DNA from: CAVYHX01 sp963768415
Lineage (GTDB): Bacteria; Pseudomonadota; Gammaproteobacteria; UBA9214
Reading direction: 5' to 3'
DNA: 7,651 bases
Assembly: GCA_963768415.1 (NCBI GenBank)
Contig: CAVYHX010000038.1
Span: 1 to 7,651, forward strand
Shown here: in pieces, positions 1-5,725 of the stretch
Layout: each line of letters starts with the position of its first letter
How positions within the stretch are numbered: position 1 is the first letter of the stretch
Made by a program: the position numbers and the translations under genes
The notes under the pieces: generated by a model
Seen by the model: only the letters and a program-made list of their open reading frames with translations
Database searches by the model: none
What the model was told of the DNA's origin: nothing

Positions 1-478
1 CTCGTCATTCGGATAAGTCACTTTAACAGTGCGTTGTCGGTCACCAATCGTTCGGAGTTTAATGCCAATGCGGGCCAAATCCACGTTGATGACCAGTTCA
101 CAGGGCTTGTACGCTGGGCTTATCTGGAAGCCGCATGATGAGCCTGGCTGGTCGGTAGCACTTCAGGCCACTGTTGCGGTGCACTTCGCGGCTAATCGTC
201 GAAGGCGTGCGTTTATCGGGTGGCGATTGCCCGTAAGGATAAATCACGGGCAATGCCTCTGGAAATCTCTTGCGCGTCTCCGCGAGCGTCAGCGCAAGAC
301 GTGAACGACGGCGCTCGGGTGGCCGGATCCCGCCCGTCGCAGCCAGGATGCCTCGAACCGACGTATGATGCCGATCAAATAGCCGGGCAATTGAGTGAAG
401 GGTCTCGCCCTGTTGCCAGCGATCCCACATCTCGGCTTTTTGGGCAGCGCTGTAATAAATTCGTGTTCGGTAAGCCAT
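1..478 (-). pseudogene. Frameshifted, 3'-truncated (by window edge) IS30-family transposase
   Basis: The start ATG at 478 follows a plausible ribosome site (GGAG about 9 bases before) and opens an IS30-like N-terminal helix-turn-helix. This begins MAYRTRIYYSAAQKAEMWDR and contains the segment SIARLFDRHHTSVRGIL. The frame is then lost. After LTLAE, the expected continuation EISRGIARDLSLRAIATR appears in a different frame. A compensating shift restores PSTISREVHRN, the second helix-turn-helix. Past CYRPA the frame shifts again, and the match continues as YKPCELVINVDLAR. Near 1-30 the homology (VTYPNDE) resumes only after further small indels and stops around the expected WSP motif. There are at least three frameshifts. 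The catalytic DDE domain lies beyond the left edge. The single-frame product (126 residues, ending at 98) is not a functional transposase. Family assignment rests on recognisable motifs and is fairly secure. Confidence 0.85.
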
Positions 479-507
479 TGTTCACACTCCATCTTGTTAA
501 TAAAAAG

Positions 508-539
508 ATAAAGTGTTGCGCTCACCGGTTGAACCCGCC
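508..539 (-). repeat. IS30-type terminal inverted repeat (one copy)
   Basis: Read on the minus strand, this short AT/GC-mixed stretch has the TTCAA-nn-GGT-n3-CGCAACA pattern typical of IS30 ends. It sits about 30 bases outside the transposase start, which is the usual arrangement. The partner repeat is outside the window. The exact outer base is inferred from alignment with the remembered IS30 end. Confidence 0.6.
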
Positions 540-726
540 GCTGATACTTGTGATTAGGTCAATGTTAATACCATGCATTCAAGCTTCAAGTCATCCATAA
601 GAAGGGAAGGGGAGGTTTAATATAGATATTCCAGAAATTTTCCATGACATCTGATAATCTGAACCAATATATTTCTTCAATGGGACATACTGTTTCACCC
701 CGGTTAGAGACCAAGGTTTTCAGCTG
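540..726. other. Intergenic region between IS30 remnant and CHAD gene
   Basis: The 187 bases between the insertion-sequence tip and the CHAD gene hold no supportable gene. A purine-only run at 599-615 (AAGAAGGGAAGGGGAGG) looks like an over-strong ribosome site, but no start codon follows at a useful distance. A GATAAT hexamer at 653-658 could be a -10 element, but no convincing -35 stands 16-18 bases upstream. The promoter of the CHAD-parA unit is therefore probably here but not identified. The IS lies immediately upstream and may have altered or replaced the native promoter. Confidence 0.4.
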
Positions 727-2301
727 ATGCGTATTCAATTTATTATTCCCGAAAACCTGAGTTTCGAAGATCTCCAGTCAGTAATTCAGCAACATACCCG
801 GGCACACACAGAACCGTCACGTACAGTCATCCGGACATACTACGACAGTTTTGACTGGCGTCTGTATCGCAAGGATTCGATACTTGAAGATACCCATGAC
901 GGTAACGGGCACATGCTGGTATGGCGGGCGCTGAAGGGTGACAGTCGTGATGCACGCCTGAGGCTGCAGAACGCACCCCGGTTTGCCGGGGACTTGCCAC
1001 AAGGGCTGTTTCGCGATCAGCTCGAACCGGTGCTGGAAATGCGCGAACTTGTCCCCAGGGTCAGAGTCCGCTCCAGGATCCATACCCTGCGTATCCTGAA
1101 CAAGGATGACAAAACTGTGGCCTGCCTGGCAGTCGAGGAAAACAAGCTGCCACGACAGCAGGGAAAGCGCTCGGGGGAACTTGATAACCGTGCAATCGTA
1201 ATCCCGGTCAGAGGTTACCCGAAACCCTGCAAGGAAGTGGTAAAACTCCTGCAGGGGCAGGGTTGTATGCCGGCTCAGGATGACCTCATGCTGGCGGCGC
1301 TGTTGATTCTCGGTGAAATTCCGGGTAGCTATTCTTCCAGGCTGAGGCTGAAGCTGGATCCCGCTATGCGGGCAGACCAGGCGACCAGGGCCATCCTGCA
1401 CCGGCTCCTCGATATCATTGTGCAAAACGAGGCTGGTACCCGCACAGGCACGGACACCGAGTTCCTGCACGATTTCCGGATTGCAATCCGCCGTACCCGT
1501 TCGGCCCTGACCCAGATCAAAGCGGTGTTCCCGAAACGGATTGTCGATCGTTACAAAAACGAATTTAACTGGCTTGGACAAATCACAAGCCCCAGCCGTG
1601 ACCTCGATGTCTACCTGCTGAACTTTGACAAATACCGCGACAGCCTGCCTGCCGCCATGCACGATGATATCGAGCCACTGCGTGACTTTCTCATCAGGCA
1701 TCAGAAGATTGAACACAAGGCCCTGGTCAAGGCTCTCGATTCAGCGCGCTACCGCCGCTTGATAACGAGCTGGCGCAGTTTTCTGGGCCAGCCGGTCAAG
1801 GAACGTACGACACTGAGAAATGCGCGCCGAGCGGTTATTGAGGTTTCCAGCGAACGGATCTGGCGGGTCTACCGGCACGCCATTCGTGAAGGTAATGCGA
1901 TCGATGCGGAGTCGCCCGCGTATGTCCTGCATGATCTGCGGAAAACGTGCAAGAAACTGCGCTATTTGATGGAATTCTTCCAGAGCCTGTATCCATCCGG
2001 AAAAATCAGGGTGCTTATCCGGATACTCAAGGACCTGCAGGACAACCTGGGTGACTTTCAGGATTACGAGGTGCAGGCCGTCACGCTTAAAAAAATCAGC
2101 CACCAGATGATTAACGAAGGCACAGTTCCTGCTGATACCCTGCTTGCCATGGGTAGACTTATTGATGGCCTGGAAAGGCGCCAGCACCAGGCACGCGCGG
2201 AATTTTCCAGCAGGTTTGCCGGTTTCTCCCAACAGAGAAACCAGAACCGGTTCAGGAAATTGTTTGCCTCCACTCATACAAGTCCGGATCTGCATGCATG
2301 A
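727..2301 (+). CDS. CHAD-domain protein with degenerate CYTH-like N-terminal domain
   Basis: A 524-residue protein, probably cytoplasmic, with no signal peptide or membrane segment. Residues about 1-195 resemble a CYTH (triphosphate tunnel) fold, with YYDSFDWRLYRKDSILE at 38-54 and RVRVRSRIHTLRI at 111-123. The hallmark N-terminal ExExK of active CYTH phosphatases is absent; the protein begins MRIQFIIPENLSFEDL. Residues about 203-510 form a CHAD domain with its two histidine/basic helical repeats: LHDFRIAIRRTRSAL (247-261) followed by SPSRDLDVYL, and LHDLRKTCKKLRYL (401-414) followed by LKDLQDNLGDFQDYE. CHAD domains bind inorganic polyphosphate through such basic surfaces (established for the family). 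The likely role is therefore polyphosphate binding or granule association rather than catalysis (inference). The start has only a weak ribosome site (AAGG at 713-716). The stop overlaps the ATG of the downstream ParA gene, so the two are probably translationally coupled. Confidence 0.88.
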   Translation: MRIQFIIPENLSFEDLQSVIQQHTRAHTEPSRTVIRTYYDSFDWRLYRKDSILEDTHDGNGHMLVWRALKGDSRDARLRLQNAPRFAGDLPQGLFRDQLEPVLEMRELVPRVRVRSRIHTLRILNKDDKTVACLAVEENKLPRQQGKRSGELDNRAIVIPVRGYPKPCKEVVKLLQGQGCMPAQDDLMLAALLILGEIPGSYSSRLRLKLDPAMRADQATRAILHRLLDIIVQNEAGTRTGTDTEFLHDFRIAIRRTRSALTQIKAVFPKRIVDRYKNEFNWLGQITSPSRDLDVYLLNFDKYRDSLPAAMHDDIEPLRDFLIRHQKIEHKALVKALDSARYRRLITSWRSFLGQPVKERTTLRNARRAVIEVSSERIWRVYRHAIREGNAIDAESPAYVLHDLRKTCKKLRYLMEFFQSLYPSGKIRVLIRILKDLQDNLGDFQDYEVQAVTLKKISHQMINEGTVPADTLLAMGRLIDGLERRQHQARAEFSSRFAGFSQQRNQNRFRKLFASTHTSPDLHA

Positions 2302-3050
2302 AAGTGATAGCAACATACAACATCAAGGGGGGTGTCGGGAAAACCGCCGCCGCTGTCAACCTGGCCTGGCTCGCGGCACGCGAAGGTGCCCCTACCCTGG
2401 TCTGGGATCTCGATCCCCAGGGTGCCGCAAGCTATTACTTCCGTGTCAAGCCCAGGATCAAGGGAGGCGGCAAGCGCCTGGTAAAGGGTAAAAGGGACCT
2501 GGATGATTTTATCCGCGGCACCGATTATGAATTACTCGATCTTCTGCCAGCGGATTTTTCCTACCGGAATATGGATCTTTACCTGGAACATGCGAAAAAT
2601 CCGGTACGCCAGCTGCATAAACTGCTCAAGCCATTCAGGCGTGAATATTATTATGTCTTTCTTGACTGCCCGCCGAGTATCTCCCTGGTGTCGGAAAATA
2701 TTTTCGAGGCGGCCGGCACGGTGCTGGTGCCCACCATACCAACAACCCTGTCGTTGCGTACCTACAAACAGATCAAGAACTTTTTCGGGCAGCAATCGCT
2801 TGATCTGGTCAAGGTACTGCCGTTCTTTTCCATGGTCGACCGGCGCAAGCGACTGCACTGTTCTATCGTGGATGATCCCCCGGCATATATGGAAAATCTC
2901 CTGAAGACCTGTATTCCTTACGACAGTGATGTGGAGCGTATGGGCAGCCATCGTGCCCCGTTGGGTGAATACGCGCCTAACAGTCGCTCCGCACGCAGCT
3001 ATGAGGCCCTGTGGGAAGAGGTAAAAAAACAGTTATCCAACTGGGAATAA
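2298..3050 (+). CDS. ParA/MinD-type ATPase, orphan (no ParB), coupled to CHAD gene
   Basis: A 250-residue ParA-family ATPase of usual small-ParA length, without an N-terminal DNA-binding domain. It has the deviant Walker A KGGVGKT at 10-16 with signature lysine K10. Walker A'/switch I is DLDPQG at 37-42, and Walker B is YVFLDCPPS at 119-127. The family is known to dimerise on ATP, bind the nucleoid non-specifically and position cargo such as plasmids, chromosomes, carboxysomes or chemoreceptor clusters. No parB or centromere-like repeat is visible, so a chromosome- or plasmid-partition job is unlikely here. The start ATG overlaps the CHAD stop (ATGA), implying coupled translation. The CHAD protein is therefore the obvious candidate partner or cargo adaptor (inference). 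An odd point is a basic insert, roughly residues 51-66, directly after switch I, with eight Lys/Arg. The gene is followed by a long gap with hairpins, so it probably ends its transcript. Confidence 0.9.
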   Translation: MKVIATYNIKGGVGKTAAAVNLAWLAAREGAPTLVWDLDPQGAASYYFRVKPRIKGGGKRLVKGKRDLDDFIRGTDYELLDLLPADFSYRNMDLYLEHAKNPVRQLHKLLKPFRREYYYVFLDCPPSISLVSENIFEAAGTVLVPTIPTTLSLRTYKQIKNFFGQQSLDLVKVLPFFSMVDRRKRLHCSIVDDPPAYMENLLKTCIPYDSDVERMGSHRAPLGEYAPNSRSARSYEALWEEVKKQLSNWE

Positions 3051-3128
3051 ACGTTCATTCTCCAGTCGCAACTCCCCAAACGACAAGGCCGATGGCTTGT
3101 ACGAGCCCTGGGGTTCAAAACGATGAAA

Positions 3129-3153
3129 TGGGGCGTCCTCGCGAGCCGCCCCA
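3129..3153 (+). terminator. Possible transcription terminator after parA (weak)
   Basis: A perfect 7-bp GC-rich stem (TGGGGCG / CGCCCCA) encloses an 11-base loop about 80 bases past the parA stop. The following bases (GTGGTGTTTCT) include only a short T run. Intrinsic termination is therefore uncertain, and the stem could equally be a stability element at the transcript end. Confidence 0.3.
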
Positions 3154-3336
3154 GTGGTGTTTCTGGCCAGTGATGCTCTGGATAATTATTCTGCAGTCAC
3201 CCCGGCGCGGGCCGGGATCCAGTAACCGACTGAATTTTATGAACTGGATTCAGGCATTCCGCAGATCTCCGGCCGGAATGGCAACACATCAGAGGTTCAT
3301 TGGATAATATAAGCGGAAACGGGCTCGGACACCCTT

Positions 3337-3355
3337 TATAGTGATGATCATTACG
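3337..3355 (+). promoter_or_regulatory. Fur-box-like operator overlapping feoB promoter -10
   Basis: The 19-mer TATAGTGATGATCATTACG matches the classical Fur box GATAATGATAATCATTATC at 14 of 19 positions. Its core (GTGATGATCATTAC) is a near-perfect palindrome. It lies 36 bases before the feoB start. A -10-like hexamer TATAGT (3337-3342, 5 of 6 to consensus) is inside the site, with only a weak -35 candidate (CGGAAA, 3314-3319) at 17-base spacing. Iron-loaded Fur bound here would block RNA polymerase directly, as expected for a ferrous iron importer. The match was counted by eye. Binding itself is inferred. Confidence 0.65.
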
Positions 3356-3391
3356 TATGAATACGGCGTTTTCGAAAACATGAGCTGAGTA

Positions 3392-5452
3392 ATGAAGAAA
3401 CATCAGGCCAGCCAGCAATTCGACGTTCCGGTCTCGACGCCAGTGTTTCGAGGCCAAAAGCATTTACGTATCGCCCTGGTGGGCATGCCCTGCAGTGGCA
3501 AGAACACGCTGTTTACGGCGGTGTCTGCGACGTCGATTCACACCGGGGAACTGACAGGTACCCGGCGTACCTACAGTGAATGCCCGGTGCAAATAGGTTT
3601 CGACGAAGCCCGGCTCGTGGTCCTTCCCAGTATCCAGTCCCTGAACAACCTGCCCCGTGAAGACCTGGTTACCTTGCAGTACCTGTTGTGGGGTGACCAG
3701 TTACCACTGGTGTCCGAGCACGAACAGGGCGCGCCGCCGGCACCCTTTGCGCCACCCGATGTCATCATTCAGGTAGTGGATGCAACGGCGCTGGAGCGAC
3801 ACCTGGAACTCACCATTGAACTCAGTCAAATCGGCAAGCCTATGGTGCTGGCATTGAATATGATGGACGAGGCCAGGAAAAAGGGGTTGTACATCAATAG
3901 CAGAACATTGAGTGAGCAACTTGGAATACCGGTAGTGCCTACTGTTGCCCTGATGGGCCATGGTATATCGGAACTCTTCACAGCCGCCGCAAATGCAGTG
4001 CGGGAGGGTGAGTACCCGCATCCCCAGCGGCCCAGTGAACATATTGTTAAATCCCTGCAGCCGCTAAGCAAGGCTTTGCACGATCCTGAGATACAAAAAG
4101 CCTTCTGCGTTCCTTACTCCTTTCTGATCATGCAAGTCGCGGCAAATGACAGTTACTTTATGGATGAGCTGCGACAACACTTTCCGGATCGTTTGCCGGA
4201 GCTGGTGCGTATACGCGCAGATATTGATCAAACACTGCCGCGTCCGCTGGCAGAAGAGCTTCATGCTGACCGCCATCACCGTGCGGCCACCCTGTTCGAG
4301 ATGGCTACCCGGCTGGGCCCGCCTCAGGAAGGGCGTGGCTGGCGCTACTGGCTGGACGAATTGTTTCTCCATCCTCAGTGGGGTTTGTTGGGCAGCCTCG
4401 GTGTTTTTGCTCTGGTGCTATTTGTTGTCTTCGAGGGCAGCACCTACCTGGACAGCATAACTGCCGCCAAATTAATCGACTGGATATCCGCCTGGCAGCC
4501 GGTGACCACCAGCGGCGTAGTGGGACGTGCAGTTGCGGACGGCCTTGTCGGTCTGGTGGGCATCGTCGTTCCCTACATGATCCCGTTAGTATTGTTACTG
4601 GTGTGGCTGGAGGAAGCCGGCATCATGCAGCGCATCGCGTTTGTAGTGGATCGCGGATTTCATAAAATCGGCCTGCATGGCGGTGTTGCCCTGCCATTTC
4701 TGCTTGGTCTTGGATGTAATGTACCGGCCATATCGGGAGCTGCTGCGGTGGCCAGTAGCCGCGATCGCATCGTGGCATCGTTGCTCATCACATTTGTACC
4801 CTGCTCGGCACGCTCAGCAATCATTCTCGCCATCGGCGGAAAATACCTCGGAGGGTTTGGTGTATTCGCAGTGTTCCTGCTCACAATGATCGTGATTGCG
4901 GTACTGGGACGCCTGCTGACCCGCCGCTATCCTGAAACGGGTCCCGGACAGGTTATTGAAATACCTGCCTATGCGATGCCCACCGCCAATGCCCTCATCG
5001 GAAAAACCTGGATGCGCACCAGCGATATCCTGACGATCGTTACACCATTACTTGTCGGCGGCAGTATCGTCCTGGCGCTACTCACCCATATAGGTGCCGA
5101 CAACATTATTAATACTGTATTTACACCCATCACCAGCTGGTGGCTGGGGCTGCCGGTGGTGCTGGGGGTGCCGATTTTGTTTGGTGTATTGCGCAAAGAA
5201 CTGTCATTGCTGATGATCTACCAAGCGCTTGGAAGTTTCGAAATCGGGGCATATCTGGATTGGGTGCAGATCATGACCTTCCTGGTTTTCCTGACCTTTT
5301 ATATTCCCTGTGTATCTACCTTCGCGGTGATGCTCAAAACCATCGGACGCAAGGAAGCGTTCTTCTCCATAACCCTGTCCGTGGGGGTAGCGCTGCTGGT
5401 AAGCGGGGTTATTCGAGCGCTGCTGGAAGGCGCGCGCTGGATTCAGGTTTGA
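3392..5452 (+). CDS. feoB: FeoB-type ferrous iron transporter with non-canonical G domain
   Basis: A 686-residue inner-membrane Fe(II) permease of FeoB architecture, with no FeoA or FeoC nearby. The N-terminal G domain spans about 25-205. The P-loop is GMPCSGKNT (31-39), where the usual Mg-binding Thr/Ser after GK is Asn38. G3 reads VLPS (77-80) where DLPG is expected. G4 NMMD (156-159) is intact. G5 reads TVALMG instead of a TSA-like motif. A helical linker (about 210-325) leads to the membrane domain with some eight to ten hydrophobic segments. This has two Gate-type regions and the conserved cysteine motifs GCNVPA (441-446) and PCSAR (470-474), plus GVLRKELSLLM (598-608). The membrane part supports iron transport. 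The G domain suggests weak or altered GTP hydrolysis (inference). A TGA six bases upstream in frame fixes the start at 3392, despite a poor ribosome site (GAG at 3387-3389 is very close). The upstream Fur-like box supports iron repression. Confidence 0.88.
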   Translation: MKKHQASQQFDVPVSTPVFRGQKHLRIALVGMPCSGKNTLFTAVSATSIHTGELTGTRRTYSECPVQIGFDEARLVVLPSIQSLNNLPREDLVTLQYLLWGDQLPLVSEHEQGAPPAPFAPPDVIIQVVDATALERHLELTIELSQIGKPMVLALNMMDEARKKGLYINSRTLSEQLGIPVVPTVALMGHGISELFTAAANAVREGEYPHPQRPSEHIVKSLQPLSKALHDPEIQKAFCVPYSFLIMQVAANDSYFMDELRQHFPDRLPELVRIRADIDQTLPRPLAEELHADRHHRAATLFEMATRLGPPQEGRGWRYWLDELFLHPQWGLLGSLGVFALVLFVVFEGSTYLDSITAAKLIDWISAWQPVTTSGVVGRAVADGLVGLVGIVVPYMIPLVLLLVWLEEAGIMQRIAFVVDRGFHKIGLHGGVALPFLLGLGCNVPAISGAAAVASSRDRIVASLLITFVPCSARSAIILAIGGKYLGGFGVFAVFLLTMIVIAVLGRLLTRRYPETGPGQVIEIPAYAMPTANALIGKTWMRTSDILTIVTPLLVGGSIVLALLTHIGADNIINTVFTPITSWWLGLPVVLGVPILFGVLRKELSLLMIYQALGSFEIGAYLDWVQIMTFLVFLTFYIPCVSTFAVMLKTIGRKEAFFSITLSVGVALLVSGVIRALLEGARWIQV

Positions 5453-5654
5453 CATGACTGTTCCACTCAGTAACGATTCGCACTATGGCCTGACGGCGGG
5501 TGGCGCCGGGTATCTCATCCCGGTTATCGAATAATTACCGGAATCCGCTCCTGCAACCGGGCTCATATCGAAATGGGGTGAGTCAAATATGCCACCACCT
5601 CCGCGTCAATCTCGCGGTTTATCACACTGATTTATTTCAGAAATACCCGGTCTC
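5453..5654. other. Intergenic region after feoB
   Basis: No gene is supportable here. Two overlapping, mutually exclusive short stems can form. One is CCGGG/CCCGG at 5506-5523 with an 8-base loop. The other is CCGGT/ACCGG at 5520-5541. Neither has a following T run, so termination of feoB transcription cannot be assigned confidently. The right part runs into the promoter of the dehydrogenase gene. Confidence 0.4.
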
Positions 5655-5663
5655 TGCTAGAAT
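5655..5663 (+). promoter_or_regulatory. Extended -10 sigma70 promoter for the dehydrogenase gene
   Basis: TGCTAGAAT combines an extended -10 TG dinucleotide with TAGAAT, which matches TATAAT at 5 of 6 positions. The -35 region 17 bases upstream (TTTCAG) is poor, which is usual for extended -10 promoters. Transcription would start near 5670. The bases between the -10 and that start (GCGCATT) are GC-rich, a discriminator type associated with growth-rate or stringent control. This gives a leader of about 55 bases before the ATG. Confidence 0.6.
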
Positions 5664-5671
5664 GCGCATTC

Positions 5672-5696
5672 CCCGGCTGCGTGACCCGGAGCCGGG
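5672..5696 (+). other. 5'-leader hairpin of the dehydrogenase mRNA
   Basis: CCCGGCT (5672-5678) and AGCCGGG (5690-5696) are exact reverse complements and form a strong 7-bp stem with an 11-base loop. The hairpin begins one or two bases after the predicted transcription start and ends about 19 bases before the ribosome site. It would therefore cap the 5' end of the mRNA. A 5'-terminal stem of this kind commonly protects transcripts from 5'-dependent RNase E attack. That role here is inferred. Confidence 0.45.
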
Positions 5697-5725
5697 ACGG
5701 ATTTGCTCGGAAACAGGGTGCAATG

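Larger units (their letters stand above)
1..539 (-). mobile_element. IS30-family insertion sequence remnant (transposase 5' end plus one terminus)
   Basis: The stretch contains a broken IS30-type transposase reading leftward from 478. Just upstream of its start is a sequence like an IS30 terminal inverted repeat. On the minus strand the terminus reads TTCAACCGGTGAGCGCAACA, which lines up with the remembered IS30 end (TTCAATTGGTCAACGCAACA). By that alignment the tip lies near 539. The other end of the element is outside the window, so neither the target duplication nor the second inverted repeat can be checked. The reading frame is damaged in several places, so this is a fossil rather than an active element. 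The outer boundary is approximate to a few bases. Confidence 0.8.
3051..3391. other. Intergenic region parA-feoB, hairpin-rich
   Basis: These 341 bases hold no convincing gene on either strand, and no FeoA-like small protein. Three hairpins can be drawn. The first is 3083-3100 (ACAAG-CC with GG-CTTGT, one bulged G, GAT loop). The second is 3129-3153 (TGGGGCG with CGCCCCA). The third is 3253-3282 (GGCATTCCG with CGGAATGGC, one mismatch, 12-base loop). The right end carries the Fur-like operator and promoter for feoB. None of the hairpins is followed by a clean T run. The first two lie close to the parA stop and could end its transcript. Confidence 0.45.

Noticed and set aside
220..600. 126-codon plus-strand open frame over the IS remnant
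   Set aside because: It runs opposite to the IS30 transposase homology and across its terminus, and its product is low in recognisable features.
817..1716. 299-codon open frame on the minus strand within the CHAD gene
   Set aside because: It is antisense to a clearly homologous CHAD/CYTH coding sequence and its product has no recognisable domain. Its length is explained by the base composition of the opposite frame.
1741..2316. 191-codon minus-strand open frame across the CHAD gene end
   Set aside because: It is antisense to the second CHAD repeat and the parA start, with no family resemblance and no independent ribosome site.
3094..3130. GGTTCAAA, like a tRNA T-loop
   Set aside because: No complementary T-stem follows and no anticodon or acceptor arm can be drawn.
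3011..3307. 98-codon open frame after parA, considered as a possible FeoA or small protein
   Set aside because: It overlaps the parA end and its sequence lacks any FeoA (SH3-like) pattern. It spans several hairpins and reads like non-coding DNA.
3357..3383. Eight-codon upstream frame (MNTAFSKT) in the feoB leader
   Set aside because: It has no ribosome site and no attenuation-type codon run, so it is probably chance. Only its closeness to the Fur site made it noticeable.
5681..5725. Upstream GTG start for the dehydrogenase (15 extra residues)
   Set aside because: It lies inside the leader hairpin only about 10 bases from the predicted transcript start and has no ribosome site. Starting at 5726 gives the typical 425-residue TviB length.
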